Shown here: positions 1 to 8,853 of the stretch, in pieces | How the letters are laid out: each line of letters begins with the position of its first letter | Numbering within the stretch: position 1 is the stretch's first letter | Position numbers and translations under genes: made by a program | The notes under the pieces: generated by a model | The model's input: only the letters and a program-made list of their open reading frames with translations | Told to the model about the DNA's origin: nothing | Database searches by the model: none | Assembly (NCBI RefSeq): GCF_019456655.1 | Contig: NZ_CP080332.1 | Location: 5,270,001 to 5,334,000 of the forward strand | Direction of reading: 5' to 3' | Source of the DNA: Mycolicibacterium diernhoferi | GTDB taxonomy: Bacteria; Actinomycetota; Actinomycetes; Mycobacteriales; Mycobacteriaceae | DNA length: 64,000 nt

Positions 1-148
1 CGTCGGGGACGGGGACGCCGAGCTCGGACTGGGCGCGCAGGACGGCCAGCCACAATCGGCGTTCGGCGATGATCTTCGCCTCCGGTGACCAGATGGCGGC
101 CATCTCGTCGCTGGCGTAGCGGTTGGCGAGAACATTCGGGATCGTCAC
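1..148 (-). CDS. purB: Adenylosuccinate lyase, N-terminal fragment
   Basis: The complement of the first 148 bases starts with GTG and reads VTIPNVLANRYASDEM then IWSPEAKIIAERRLW. This is the characteristic N-terminus of actinobacterial adenylosuccinate lyase, which acts twice in purine synthesis (SAICAR to AICAR, adenylosuccinate to AMP). Only about 49 codons are inside the window, so the catalytic residues cannot be seen. It lies 11 bp downstream of the permease gene on the same strand and may share its transcript. purD lies 3 kb away, as purB and purD lie close together in M. tuberculosis. Confidence 0.9.
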   Translation of the reverse strand, partial: MTIPNVLANRYASDEMAAIWSPEAKIIAERRLWLAVLRAQSELGVPVPD

Positions 149-159
149 GGCAACACAGC

Positions 160-1596
160 TTAGGGGGCGTCGCCGAGGTGGGTCGGATCGGTGATGCCCG
201 CGCCGCGGACGCCCAGCTGCCGGTTGATCAGGGTGGTGAGCCCGAACAGCAGGACGCCGATGAGGACGAGCCCCCCGGCCAGCAGGTACTGCTGTGCGGG
301 ACGACCGGCGAACGGCAGCACCAGATAGGCCGAGGCGAAGAACCCGATGACGGGCATCACGGTCGGCGTCCGGAAGTGCTCCCCGGCGGCACGGACGTCG
401 CGGCGCAACACCAGCACCGCGATGTTCACCATCGCGAACACCGCGAGCAGCAGCAGCGAGGTGGTGCCGCCGAGTACCGCGATGGCACCGCTGCCGGCGA
501 CGGCGGACACGTAGAAGATGAGCCCGAACGCGATCAGGGTGGTGAAGATTATGGCCACCCACGGGGTGTGACGCCGGGGGTGGACGACGCCCAGCACCGG
601 CGGCAGCACATGCTGGCGGGCCATCCCGTAGATCAACCGGCTGGCCATCAACATGTTGATCAGCGCGGTGTTGGCCACCGCGAACATCGAGATGAACGGC
701 AGGATCGCCTCGATCGGCAGGCCCGGGGCGCCGGCCTTGACCACCTCGATCAGCGGGGTCTCGCTCTCGGCCAGTACTCCGACCGGCACCAGTGCCACCG
801 CGACGATGGCGACCACGACGTAGACGGCCCCGGCGATGCCCAGACCGGTCAGCAGCACCTTCGGGAAGATCCGGACCGGGTCCTTGGTCTCCTCGGCCAT
901 GTTGACCGAATCCTCGAAGCCGACCATCGCGAAGAAGGCCAGTGAGGTCGCGGTGGTGATGGCCAGGAAGGTGCCCTTCTCGGCCGGGGTGTCGAAGGCG
1001 ACGACGCGGGCGAAGTCGACGTCGGCACCGCCGCCGGTGAACGCCCACAACCCGACCAGGATGACCATCGCCAGGCCGGTGATCTCCACGAAGGTCAGCG
1101 CCACGTTGAGCTTGACGCTCTCCCCGACGCCGCGGAAGTTCACCACCGCCAGCAGCGCCATGAACAGCAGCGCCAGCACCACCACGCCGGTCTTGCCCCA
1201 GCTGAAGTCGAAAGCGGTGAAGAAATTCGCCGCGAAGAAGCGGGAAGCCGTTGAGGCCGAGGTGATTCCGGAGCACATGACGACGAAGGCGACCAGGAAC
1301 GTGACGAACTGAACGCCGAAGGCCTTGTGCACATACAACGCCGCACCGGCGGCCTGCGGGTACTTGGTGACCAGCTCCAGATAACTGAAGGCGGTGATGG
1401 TGGCGATCGCGAAAGCCACCAGGAACGGCAGCCAGGCCGCACCGCCGACCTCCTGGGCCACCTGCCCGGTCAGCGCATAGACCCCCGTCCCGAGGATGTC
1501 GCCCACCACGAACAGCAGCAGCAGGCCCGGTCCCATCACCCGCCGCAGTTGCGGTTCATGCGTGGTATCGGACTTCTCGGTCTCCGACTCGGTCAA
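160..1596 (-). CDS. APC-family amino acid permease
   Basis: This 478-residue membrane protein should import (or exchange) amino acids or polyamines at the cytoplasmic membrane. After a short polar N-terminus (about 25 residues) it shows the APC-superfamily first helix with a glycine-rich GDILGTGVYAL motif, then about twelve hydrophobic segments. These include a long loop near residue 230 containing GFEDSVNMAEETKDP, typical of the CAT/YfnA branch. It follows a TetR gene by 16 bp on the same strand, so that regulator probably controls it. The substrate cannot be told from sequence. The end is polar and unremarkable. Confidence 0.85.
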   Translation of the reverse strand: MTESETEKSDTTHEPQLRRVMGPGLLLLFVVGDILGTGVYALTGQVAQEVGGAAWLPFLVAFAIATITAFSYLELVTKYPQAAGAALYVHKAFGVQFVTFLVAFVVMCSGITSASTASRFFAANFFTAFDFSWGKTGVVVLALLFMALLAVVNFRGVGESVKLNVALTFVEITGLAMVILVGLWAFTGGGADVDFARVVAFDTPAEKGTFLAITTATSLAFFAMVGFEDSVNMAEETKDPVRIFPKVLLTGLGIAGAVYVVVAIVAVALVPVGVLAESETPLIEVVKAGAPGLPIEAILPFISMFAVANTALINMLMASRLIYGMARQHVLPPVLGVVHPRRHTPWVAIIFTTLIAFGLIFYVSAVAGSGAIAVLGGTTSLLLLAVFAMVNIAVLVLRRDVRAAGEHFRTPTVMPVIGFFASAYLVLPFAGRPAQQYLLAGGLVLIGVLLFGLTTLINRQLGVRGAGITDPTHLGDAP

Positions 1597-1612
1597 TCCG
1601 CCTCCCCTCGGC

Positions 1613-2233
1613 TCAGACGTGCACGGCCCTGTCGTCGACCGGGGCCAGCACGTCGATCACGTCGATCAGGGTCGCCCGGGCGGTGGCCCGCGGCCCCTCC
1701 CCCTCGTCCACCAACGAGGCAACCACAGCTCCGTCCACCGCGCACACCAGAGCGGAGACGAGTTCCGAGCGCACCGCGCGGCCGGACCGTTCCACCACTT
1801 CGAGGACGGCGTCGTTGCGTTGCCGCAGGATCCGGCGCTGGATGTCGCGCAGTTCGGGTTGCCGGGCGCAGGCGATGTAGCGCTCGTACCGCGAGATCAG
1901 CTGTTCGGACACCCGCACTCCCGGGTTGTCCCCGACCAGCAGGTCCACCAGCAGGTCCGCGGTGGATTCGGCGCCGCGGCGCCGGCGGGACAGGCTGGCA
2001 ACCTGCAGCTGCAACTCGGCGGCCTCCCGTTCACCGATGTGCTCGACGGCCTTGGCGATCAGATCGTCCAGAGAAGAGAAGTAGTAGGTGGTCGATGCCA
2101 GCGGCAGTCCCGCGCGCCGGGCCACGGCCCGGTGGCGCACCGCGTCGATCCCTCCTTCGCACAGCAGATCGGCGGCGGCGCTCACGAGGGCGCACCGCCG
2201 ACGCTCCCCCTTCGGGGTCACCGCCGCTGTCAC
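1613..2233 (-). CDS. TetR-family transcriptional regulator (Rv0775-like)
   Basis: About 206 residues. The N-terminal helix-turn-helix is visible as AARRAGLPLASTTYYFSSLDDL-like sequence (AVARRAGLPLASTTYYF), preceded by the usual helix 1. The C-terminal half is a ligand-binding helical bundle with no recognisable specificity. I chose GTG at 2233; GTG at 2221 and TTG at 2242 are alternatives. It is divergent from the esterase at 2327 and immediately upstream of the permease, matching the neighbourhood of Rv0775 in M. tuberculosis. It probably regulates the permease and perhaps itself. I found no convincing palindrome in the 93-bp divergent gap. Confidence 0.85.
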   Translation of the reverse strand: MTAAVTPKGERRRCALVSAAADLLCEGGIDAVRHRAVARRAGLPLASTTYYFSSLDDLIAKAVEHIGEREAAELQLQVASLSRRRRGAESTADLLVDLLVGDNPGVRVSEQLISRYERYIACARQPELRDIQRRILRQRNDAVLEVVERSGRAVRSELVSALVCAVDGAVVASLVDEGEGPRATARATLIDVIDVLAPVDDRAVHV

Positions 2234-2326
2234 GTTGAGCAATGCTGCCAGCAGAATCCCAGTTGTATCGGGGTTTTCAACAAACGCACGAACTTGACAG
2301 CGAGCGCCATTGCGGGCGGTGGCAAG

Positions 2327-3151
2327 ATGTCCCGCATGCCAGCGCCGAACCGTCGAACCGTCCTGCGCATGGGTCTGGGCCTGGGGTTGGGTACGGCCCT
2401 GGGCGCGGCCGCCGCGCTGCCCCGAGCGGTCGCCGAAACGGCGCCGACATACCAGTCCGGGTCGTTCATCTCCGCGGCGCGGGGCGGCCTCCGCACCAAT
2501 TGGGCCATTGCCCGGCCGCCCGGCCAGAGTGCCGCACTGCGCCCGGTCATCGCGCTACACGGCAAGGGCAGTGATGCCGCGACGGTGATGGCCGGCGGCG
2601 TCGAGCAAGGCCTGGCCGACGCTGTGGCAGCGGGCATTCCGCCGTTTGCTGTGGTCGCCGTGGACGGTGGCGGTGGGTACTGGCACAAACGCGCGTCCGG
2701 AGACGACGCCGGCGCGATGGTGCTCGACGAGCTGCTCCCGATGCTGGCGGACCAGGGCCTGGACACCTCGCGGGTGGGGTTCCTGGGCTGGTCGATGGGC
2801 GGCTACGGCGCTTTACTGCTGGGCTCCCGGCTGGGCCCGGCGCGGACCGCGGCGATCTGCGCGGTCAGCCCGGCGTTGTGGACCTCCCCCGGCGCCGCCG
2901 CCCCGGGAGCGTTCGACGACGCCGATGACTACGCGGCCAACAGTGTGTGGGGACTACCGGCGTTGGGGGCCATCCCGATCCGCATCGACTGCGGCAGCGG
3001 CGACCCATTCGCAGCCGCCACCCGTGCGTTCATCGCCCAGTTACCGTCGCCGCCGGCCGGCGGATTCTCCCCCGGCGGACATGACGGCGGGTTCTGGAGC
3101 GCCCAGTTGCCCGCCGAAATCTCTTGGCTGGCACCGATACTCGTCGCCTGA
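2327..3151 (+). CDS. Exported alpha/beta-hydrolase, esterase (Rv0774c-like)
   Basis: A 274-residue esterase-like hydrolase. The N-terminus carries a Tat-type signal (NRRTVLRMG, residues 8-16) followed by a glycine/alanine-rich hydrophobic stretch ending near AVAETA (about residue 38), so export is likely. The nucleophile elbow is GWSMGG with Ser156. Asp226 (GSGDPF) and His252 (PGGHDGG) complete a plausible triad. It strongly resembles the M. tuberculosis Rv0774c esterase. The ATG at 2327 places the twin arginines correctly; ATG at 2336 is possible. The stop lies 3 bp from the convergent purD stop. Confidence 0.88.
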   Translation: MSRMPAPNRRTVLRMGLGLGLGTALGAAAALPRAVAETAPTYQSGSFISAARGGLRTNWAIARPPGQSAALRPVIALHGKGSDAATVMAGGVEQGLADAVAAGIPPFAVVAVDGGGGYWHKRASGDDAGAMVLDELLPMLADQGLDTSRVGFLGWSMGGYGALLLGSRLGPARTAAICAVSPALWTSPGAAAPGAFDDADDYAANSVWGLPALGAIPIRIDCGSGDPFAAATRAFIAQLPSPPAGGFSPGGHDGGFWSAQLPAEISWLAPILVA

Positions 3152-3154
3152 ACG

Positions 3155-4423
3155 TCAGATTGAGATGCGTCCCTGCGCCGCCGCCAAGCCGATGTCGGTG
3201 CGGAAATGGCTGCCGGGCAGTCGGATTGACTTGATCGCCTCGTATGCCGCGGCACGCGCGGCGTCCAGGTCTGCGCCGGTACCCACGACCGAGAGCACCC
3301 GCCCGCCGGCGGACACGACGGCGCCGTCCTCGCGCCGGGCGGTCCCCGCGTGCAGCACCGCATCCGCCTCGGATCCGGTGATCACGTCCCCGAGCCGCGG
3401 CCGGCCCGGGTAATTCTCGGCGGCCACCACCACGCTGACCGCGGACCCCTCGCGCCACCGCAGATCCCCGTACGACGCCAGCGAGCCGGTGGCCGCCGCG
3501 TTCAGCAGCTGCCCGAGCGGGGACTCCAGCAGTGCCAGCACCGCCTGGGTCTCCGGGTCGCCGAATCGGCAGTTGAACTCGACCACCGCGGGACCCGCGG
3601 AGGTGATGGCCAGCCCGGCGTAGAGCAGCCCCGAGAACGAGCTGCCGCGCGAAACCATCTCGGCGGCAACCGGTTTGACAACCTCTTCGACGATCTGGTC
3701 GAGCACCTCGGCGGGCAGCCAGGGCAGCGGCGTATAGGCGCCCATGCCGCCGGTGTTCGGGCCGCTGTCGTTGTCACCGACCCGTTTGAAGTCCTGGGCC
3801 GGCAGCAGCGGCACCACGGTCTCACCGTCGACCACGCAGAACAGCGAGACCTCGGGCCCGTCCAGGAAGGACTCCAGCAGCACCGGATGTCCGGAATCCA
3901 GCAGTCCGGCGGCGTGCGCCCGGGCCGCGTCGCGGTCGGCGGTGACCACCACCCCCTTGCCTGCGGCCAGGCCGTCGTCCTTGACCACCCAGGCGGCCTG
4001 ACCCGCCGGCGGGCCGAAACGGTCCAGGGCCGCGTCGAGGTGGGCGGGGTTGTCGACGATCTCGCTGACGGCGGTCCGCACCCCGGCCGCTGCCATCACG
4101 TCCTTGGCGAACGCCTTGGAGCCCTCGATGCGGGCGGCATCCTTGGAGGGCCCGAAGCAGGCGATACCGGCGGCACGCAGCGCGTCGGCCACGCCGAGCA
4201 CCAGCGGCACCTCCGGCCCGATCACCACCAGGTCCACCCCCAGGCGCTGGGCCAGGGCGACCACCGCGGCGCCGGAACTGATGTCGACGTCGTACTGCTC
4301 GGCGATGGCGCCGGTGCCGGCATTGCCGGGCGCCACCGCCAGATAGTCGACCTGCGGGTCGCGCCGTAGGGCGAGCAGCAGGGCGTGTTCACGGGCTCCG
4401 GAACCGATGACGAGGACGCGCAC
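3155..4423 (-). CDS. purD: Phosphoribosylamine-glycine ligase (GARS)
   Basis: Catalyses ATP-dependent joining of phosphoribosylamine and glycine, step two of purine synthesis. The 422-residue length is standard. Visible landmarks are the N-domain [13 protein letters not shown], the ATP-grasp loop [14 protein letters not shown], the substrate segment [17 protein letters not shown] and the metal-binding [12 protein letters not shown]. The start is GTG at 4423, giving the canonical VRVLVIG beginning. A TAGGGT -10 box at 4431-4436 leaves 7 nt to GTG, indicating a leaderless mRNA. An upstream in-frame extension to 4498 is not supported. It is divergent from a CYP125-family gene. Confidence 0.95.
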   Translation of the reverse strand: MRVLVIGSGAREHALLLALRRDPQVDYLAVAPGNAGTGAIAEQYDVDISSGAAVVALAQRLGVDLVVIGPEVPLVLGVADALRAAGIACFGPSKDAARIEGSKAFAKDVMAAAGVRTAVSEIVDNPAHLDAALDRFGPPAGQAAWVVKDDGLAAGKGVVVTADRDAARAHAAGLLDSGHPVLLESFLDGPEVSLFCVVDGETVVPLLPAQDFKRVGDNDSGPNTGGMGAYTPLPWLPAEVLDQIVEEVVKPVAAEMVSRGSSFSGLLYAGLAITSAGPAVVEFNCRFGDPETQAVLALLESPLGQLLNAAATGSLASYGDLRWREGSAVSVVVAAENYPGRPRLGDVITGSEADAVLHAGTARREDGAVVSAGGRVLSVVGTGADLDAARAAAYEAIKSIRLPGSHFRTDIGLAAAQGRISI

Positions 4424-4430
4424 GGTAAGC

Positions 4431-4436
4431 ACCCTA
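4431..4436 (-). promoter_or_regulatory. -10 box of leaderless purD promoter
   Basis: On the minus strand TAGGGT is followed by seven bases (GCTTACC) and then the purD GTG. This fits the mycobacterial TANNNT -10 element with transcription starting at the start codon. Confidence 0.6.
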
Positions 4437-4467
4437 GCGGCCCCGTCCCGGCCATACACTCCACGCA

Positions 4468-4479
4468 ACCATGTATGGT
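4468..4479. promoter_or_regulatory. Palindrome at the P450 transcription start (candidate operator)
   Basis: ACCAT-GT-ATGGT is a perfect inverted repeat with 5-bp arms and a 2-bp spacer. A TACACT -10 box at 4455-4460 would place the P450 transcription start within or next to it. The outer arms CCATAC (4452-4457) and GTATGG (4473-4478) give a second, wider symmetry. The binding protein is unknown; the TetR encoded at 5739 is one candidate. Confidence 0.4.
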
Positions 4480-4521
4480 CATCGGAGGCGTGTGCCACAT
4501 CACATCAGGAGGCTTCCCGGG

Positions 4522-5721
4522 ATGGACTTCACCGACCCCGACGTGCTGCTGCAAGGCATTCCGCTCACCGAATTCGCCGAGCGCCGCAAGACCGCGCCGG
4601 TCTGGTGGGCCGAGCAGAAGGACTCGATCTTCGACGACGGCGGCTACTGGGTGGTCAGCCGCCACGAGGACATCAAGGCCGTCTCCCGCAACGGCGAGCT
4701 GTGGTCGGCCAATGCCAAGGGCTCGGTGATGCGGCTGCCCAACGGTGTCACCGCCGATCAACTGGACCTGACCAAGGCCCTGCTGCTCAATCAGGACGCC
4801 CCGGAGCACACCCGGCTGCGCAAGCTGGTGTCCCGGCTGTTCACGCCCCGCGCGGTGGCCTCCCTGGAGGAGAAACTCGCGGTGGCGGCGCACGACATCG
4901 TGGCCGCGGCGGCACGTCAGGACACCGGCAACTTCGTCGAGGACGTATCGGTGAGCCTGCCCCTGCAGGCGATCGCGGACCTGATCGGCGTGCCCGAGGC
5001 CGACCGCGAGAAGCTCTACCACTGGAGCAACGCGATCCTGAACACCGACGACCCGGACTTCGCCGGCGATCCCACGACGGCGAACGCCGAGCTGATGGGC
5101 TACGCCTACACCATGGCCGAGGAGCGGCGGCGCTGCCCGGCCGACGACATCGTCACCCGGTTGGTCCAGGCCGACGCAGATTCCGGCGGTGAGGCGATCT
5201 CGGAAGTGGAGTTCGCGTTCTTCGTGATCCTGCTGACCGTCGCCGGCAACGAGACCACCCGCAATGCGATCACCCATGGGATGAACGCCTTCCTCGACCA
5301 CCCCGACCAGTGGGAGCTGTTCAAGCGGGAGCGCCCGGAGACCGCCGTGGACGAGATCATCCGCTGGGCCACCCCGGTGCACTGTTTCCAGCGCACCGCA
5401 CTGGCCGACACCGAACTCGGCGGAGCCCGCATCGGCAAGGGCCAACGCGTCGGGTTGTTCTACAGTTCGGCGAATTACGACGACGAGGTGTTCACCGACC
5501 CGTTCACCTTCGACATCCTGCGCAACCCGAATCCGCACCTGGCCTTCGGCGGCAACGGCGCGCACTTCTGCATCGGCGCCAACCTGGCCCGGATGGAGAT
5601 CCGGCTGATGTTCGACGAGATCGCCGATCAGATCCCGGACATCGCCAAACTGGCCGAGCCGCTCCGGCTGCGCTCCGGGTGGATCAACGGCGTGAAAGAC
5701 CTGCAGGTCTCCTACCACTAG
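4522..5721 (+). CDS. Cytochrome P450, CYP125 family paralogue
   Basis: A 399-residue P450. The I-helix oxygen-binding motif is AGNETTRN (A241-T246), the ExxR region is DEIIRWATPV, and the haem loop is FGGNGAHFCIG with Cys350. Long stretches (HPDQWEL, FQRTAL, DPFTF-ILRNPNPH, LRSGWINGVK) match M. tuberculosis CYP125A1, the cholesterol C26/C27 hydroxylase, as I recall it. It lacks the longer CYP125A1 N-terminal arm. The start at 4522 has CAGGAGG at 4506-4512; an upstream ATG at 4471 is less likely. It is far from the cholesterol genes, has no KstR box and precedes a TetR gene. A steroid or branched-lipid terminal hydroxylase is inferred. Confidence 0.85.
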   Translation: MDFTDPDVLLQGIPLTEFAERRKTAPVWWAEQKDSIFDDGGYWVVSRHEDIKAVSRNGELWSANAKGSVMRLPNGVTADQLDLTKALLLNQDAPEHTRLRKLVSRLFTPRAVASLEEKLAVAAHDIVAAAARQDTGNFVEDVSVSLPLQAIADLIGVPEADREKLYHWSNAILNTDDPDFAGDPTTANAELMGYAYTMAEERRRCPADDIVTRLVQADADSGGEAISEVEFAFFVILLTVAGNETTRNAITHGMNAFLDHPDQWELFKRERPETAVDEIIRWATPVHCFQRTALADTELGGARIGKGQRVGLFYSSANYDDEVFTDPFTFDILRNPNPHLAFGGNGAHFCIGANLARMEIRLMFDEIADQIPDIAKLAEPLRLRSGWINGVKDLQVSYH

Positions 5722-5726
5722 CTCGC

Positions 5727-5732
5727 TACACT
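5727..5732 (+). promoter_or_regulatory. -10 box of leaderless tetR promoter
   Basis: TACACT is followed by six bases and the GTG at 5739. It suggests this regulator has its own leaderless promoter just after the P450 stop codon. Confidence 0.5.
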
Positions 5733-5738
5733 TTCGGC

Positions 5739-6332
5739 GTGCGTACCCACGGGTGGTCCGGCGACGCGCCGGCCAGTGACGAGGAGGCCGTCGCCCGGAT
5801 CCTCGCCGCCGCCGGCAGAGCCATCGACGAGCGCGGCGCGGACTTCTCCATCGCCGACGTCGCCCGCACCCTCGGTGTCACCCGCCAGACCGTGTACCGC
5901 TACTTCCCGAGCACCGAGGCGCTGCTGATGCAGGCCGGCATGGTGGCCGCCACCGATTTCCTGGAGCGGTTGGCCACCCACCTGCAGGGCATCACCGACC
6001 CGGCGGATGCAGCCACCGAGGCCATCGCCACCGCGCTGGAATGGCTGCCCAAGGACAAGCACATCGGGCTGCTGCTGGCTCCCGGTCGCACCTCGGTGCT
6101 GACCGAGTCGGTGACCTCCGATATCGCGCTGCAGTTCGCCCAGTCGGTGGTGCGCCACTTCGATGTCGATTGGGCCGCAGCGGGATTCGGCGACGACGAT
6201 CTCGACGAGCTGGCCGAACACCTGCTGCGCGTCATCCAGTCGTTCGTCATCGACCCCGGACGGCCGCCGCGCACCGGGACCGCGCTACGCGATTACCTGC
6301 GACGCTGGGTGGCCCCGGCGTTGCGCGGCTGA
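5739..6332 (+). CDS. TetR-family regulator next to the CYP125-family gene
   Basis: A 197-residue regulator. The helix-turn-helix is IADVARTLGVTRQTVYRYF (about residues 41-59), and the C-terminal domain is an unassigned TetR ligand pocket rich in Leu and Ala. The GTG start gives the correct TetR spacing and sits 6 nt after a TACACT -10 box. It begins 17 bp after the P450 gene on the same strand. Control of that P450 is inferred, possibly through the palindrome at 4468-4479, although no copy of that palindrome is seen in front of this gene. It is convergent with the next gene, with 1 bp between stops. Confidence 0.85.
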   Translation: MRTHGWSGDAPASDEEAVARILAAAGRAIDERGADFSIADVARTLGVTRQTVYRYFPSTEALLMQAGMVAATDFLERLATHLQGITDPADAATEAIATALEWLPKDKHIGLLLAPGRTSVLTESVTSDIALQFAQSVVRHFDVDWAAAGFGDDDLDELAEHLLRVIQSFVIDPGRPPRTGTALRDYLRRWVAPALRG

Positions 6333-6333
6333 C

Positions 6334-7560
6334 TCAGACCACGGTCAGCGGCAACGACTTCCGTTCCTCGAACACCCAGGACGCGCCGTGGCTGAACTCG
6401 CACACCTCGACCTCGGACAGCTTCTTGGCGGGCGTGTCGGTTTTGATGACCCGCACCGTCCAGTCGGTCTCGGTACCGGAGAGCTCGGCCCGCAGGTGCG
6501 GATCCACGGCAGCCACGATGGCCTGCACCGGGACGTCCGCGACCGGTGAGATCAGCGAGATCCAGGCGCCGTCCTCATGGGCCGGCGAGCGCCGCACATG
6601 CACGAACTCCGGGTCGACGTCGGCGGACACGTAGGCGGCCGGGTTGAGCAGCGGGTGCAGTTCCAGCACCCGCAACGCACCCCGGGCGTCGCTGCTGAGC
6701 TTGAGCGCCTTGTGGATCCGGGCCGCGGCCACCCCGGCGATCCCGATCAGCTGTTTGGTCCGGATCGAGCGTGCCAACGCCGCGTCACCGGCGGCGCGCT
6801 TCTCCACGGCGATGGTGAACGCCTTGACCAGCAGGTGCATCTGCAGGCACACCTCGTCGGCGATCCGGACCAGCGCCGAATGGGAGAACGCGCCGAAGTC
6901 CACGTCGGCCAGCAGGTCACCCGAATAGTCGGACATGCCTTCGTCATTCGGATCGATCGGAGCGAGTTCACACGCGTGGGCGTGGGTGGCGGCGACGATG
7001 TCCATCTCCGGGATGAAGGGGACCTCCGGGTAGGACTCGTCGATGATGACGGTCCACCTGCAGTGCGGGTGCCGATCGGACGGGATGCGGGGCGGCCGGT
7101 GGATGGGCCGCACCTGCGCCCTGCGGTTGGTGGCCAGCGCGGTGGCGTCGAAGGTGGGGTCCTCGATGTCGTGGCACATCCCGCGCACGTAGTCCTCGCC
7201 CATCGGTTCCACATCGAGCAGCGCGCCGCAGTGGTCGAGGTAGAACTCGCCGTGCCAGCGGTCGTGCACGATATAGCGGAAGTCCATGAACTGCGGTGGC
7301 GCACCGATGTCGAGCTGCAGCCCCTTGAACAGGGTGAAGATGTCGACGCCCTCGTACTTGAGCGCCTTCTGCATCCGCCTGGTGTAGAGCGGGCTGGCCG
7401 CCGCCCACTCCTCGATGGCGATCTGCAGCATCTCCTCGCGCCCGAACGACGATATGCACCAGGCCATTCCGGACCGGTCGATCAGCTGCCCGATCAGCAG
7501 CAGCTCGGGGACCAGGGTGGCCAGCTCCTCGCGCGAGAGCGCGGCATACCTACTCGTCAT
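6334..7560 (-). CDS. Conserved hypothetical protein, last gene of aldA operon
   Basis: A 408-residue soluble protein I do not recognise with certainty. Visible features are a His/Trp/Asp-rich segment HDRWHGEFYLDHCGAL (about residues 100-115) followed by MCHDIEDPTFDATA. Further on come an acidic middle (about 190-220) with several His residues and a helical part near 230-300. The spacing of His, Cys, Asp and Glu could form a metal site and recalls small-molecule hydrolases, but this is speculation. The start overlaps the CMD-like gene by 11 bp, so it is translated with the catabolic operon. No signal peptide or membrane segment is evident. Confidence 0.75.
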   Translation of the reverse strand: MTSRYAALSREELATLVPELLLIGQLIDRSGMAWCISSFGREEMLQIAIEEWAAASPLYTRRMQKALKYEGVDIFTLFKGLQLDIGAPPQFMDFRYIVHDRWHGEFYLDHCGALLDVEPMGEDYVRGMCHDIEDPTFDATALATNRRAQVRPIHRPPRIPSDRHPHCRWTVIIDESYPEVPFIPEMDIVAATHAHACELAPIDPNDEGMSDYSGDLLADVDFGAFSHSALVRIADEVCLQMHLLVKAFTIAVEKRAAGDAALARSIRTKQLIGIAGVAAARIHKALKLSSDARGALRVLELHPLLNPAAYVSADVDPEFVHVRRSPAHEDGAWISLISPVADVPVQAIVAAVDPHLRAELSGTETDWTVRVIKTDTPAKKLSEVEVCEFSHGASWVFEERKSLPLTVV

Positions 7561-7999
7561 CGAGGGTCTTCCCGGAGTGCATCTTCACCGCGGCGTTGAC
7601 GTTCGCCTTCCGGTCTTCGCCAGATCCCTTCTCGGCGGCCTTCTTCCGGTTGCGCACCACCTTGCTCACGGCTCCGTCGAGCTTGGACCCCAGCGGGAAC
7701 CCGAGATAGTGGGTCAGGAAGACCGCCACCTCCTTGAGTTCCTCGGCGGTGATCTCCTCGTTGTGCAGCGCCGCGTTGACCTGGATCTCGGCCAGATCGG
7801 AGTTCCCGACCGCGGTGACCGCGGCCAGCGTCAGCAGGCGCTTGTCCCGCATCGACAGGCCGGGGCGGGTCCAGATGGTGCCGAAGAGATGCTCGACGGT
7901 CAGATCGAAGTACGGGTCGCCCTCGATATCGGGCATCTCCCAGCCGTAGACCTCGTTCATCTTCTGCAGGCCCTGCTTGCGCCGATCGGTCATGCTCAC
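7550..7999 (-). CDS. Carboxymuconolactone decarboxylase-like protein (Rv0771-like)
   Basis: A 149-residue helical protein of the CMD/AhpD superfamily. The core includes GTIWTRPGLSMRDKRLLTL and AALHNEEITAEELKEV, typical of gamma-carboxymuconolactone decarboxylases. It lacks the CxxC that AhpD peroxidases use, so a peroxidase role is unlikely. The GTG start at 7999 overlaps the stop of the upstream dehydrogenase (GTGA). ATG at 7993 is the alternative. Its place between a 3-hydroxyisobutyrate dehydrogenase-like enzyme and an unknown protein suggests ring or branched-chain compound breakdown, but the substrate is unknown. Confidence 0.85.
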   Translation of the reverse strand: MSMTDRRKQGLQKMNEVYGWEMPDIEGDPYFDLTVEHLFGTIWTRPGLSMRDKRLLTLAAVTAVGNSDLAEIQVNAALHNEEITAEELKEVAVFLTHYLGFPLGSKLDGAVSKVVRNRKKAAEKGSGEDRKANVNAAVKMHSGKTLDDE

Positions 8000-8853
8000 T
8001 GCTCCTTTGCGTGCGGTACTCCGAGGCCGTCGGCCAGGCGCTGCAACGCCACCCGCGCCAACGGAAGGTCCACTCCCACCGACTCGCCCAGCCCGAGGGC
8101 CAGTGTCAGATCCTTCTCACCCAGTCCCCGGGTGTGGGTGAACATGTCGAACAGCCAGTGATCGGGCGCCAGCGGTGACATGTCGTCGCGCAGGATGATG
8201 GCGCCGGGCCCGCCGCTCTGCGCATCGCTGTGCCGGACCACCCGCCCGAGCTTCGCCAGATCGATGCCCGCGGCCTCGGCCAGGTACTGGGCCTCGTTCG
8301 CCGCTGCGAAGCCGATGAACGTGAGCATGTTGCGGGCCAGCTTCATCCGGGTGCCGGCGCCCGGCTCACCGGCCCGCACCACCAGCGAGGCCCACTTCTT
8401 GAAGACCGGCTTGACGGTGTCGTAGGCCTCTTCGCCGGCGCCCACCATGACCGCCAGCTCGCCCTTGTCGGCCGCGCCGGCGCCGCCGCTGACCGGGGCG
8501 TCCACGATGTGAATGCCCTTGGGGCGCAGCCGCTCGGCCAGCTGCGCCGCGGTGTCCGGTTCGATCGTCGAGTGGATCGCGATGACGGTGCCGGTCGCGG
8601 CATGCTCGGCCAGCTGACCGACCACGTCGCGCACCTGCGCATCGTTGAGCACGGTGACGCTGATGACATCCGCTTTCGCGACGTCCGCCACGCTGTCGGC
8701 CAGTTCGGCGCCGAGCTCGGCCAGTGGGGTCATCGCCTCGGTGCGCACGTCGTAGACGATCAGGCCGCCGGGCCAGTCGGCCAACCGTTTCGCCATCGGG
8801 GCGCCCTGGTTTCCCAGCCCGATGTAGCCCAGCTTCGGCGCGGTGTCACTCAT
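7996..8853 (-). CDS. NAD(P)-dependent 3-hydroxyisobutyrate dehydrogenase-like oxidoreductase (Rv0770-like)
   Basis: A 285-residue beta-hydroxyacid dehydrogenase. It starts with the Rossmann motif GYIGLGNQGAPMAKRL, has the substrate-binding DAPVSGGAGAADKGELAVM segment, and later the catalytic-lysine helix region GAGTRMKLARNML. The family oxidises 3-hydroxy acids such as 3-hydroxyisobutyrate or reduces small aldehydes such as glyoxylate. The ATG at 8853 overlaps the SDR stop (ATGA), which decides against the longer frame starting at 8904. It belongs to the aldA-SDR operon, and likely handles a hydroxy acid made by the other dehydrogenases. Confidence 0.88.
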   Translation of the reverse strand: MSDTAPKLGYIGLGNQGAPMAKRLADWPGGLIVYDVRTEAMTPLAELGAELADSVADVAKADVISVTVLNDAQVRDVVGQLAEHAATGTVIAIHSTIEPDTAAQLAERLRPKGIHIVDAPVSGGAGAADKGELAVMVGAGEEAYDTVKPVFKKWASLVVRAGEPGAGTRMKLARNMLTFIGFAAANEAQYLAEAAGIDLAKLGRVVRHSDAQSGGPGAIILRDDMSPLAPDHWLFDMFTHTRGLGEKDLTLALGLGESVGVDLPLARVALQRLADGLGVPHAKEQ

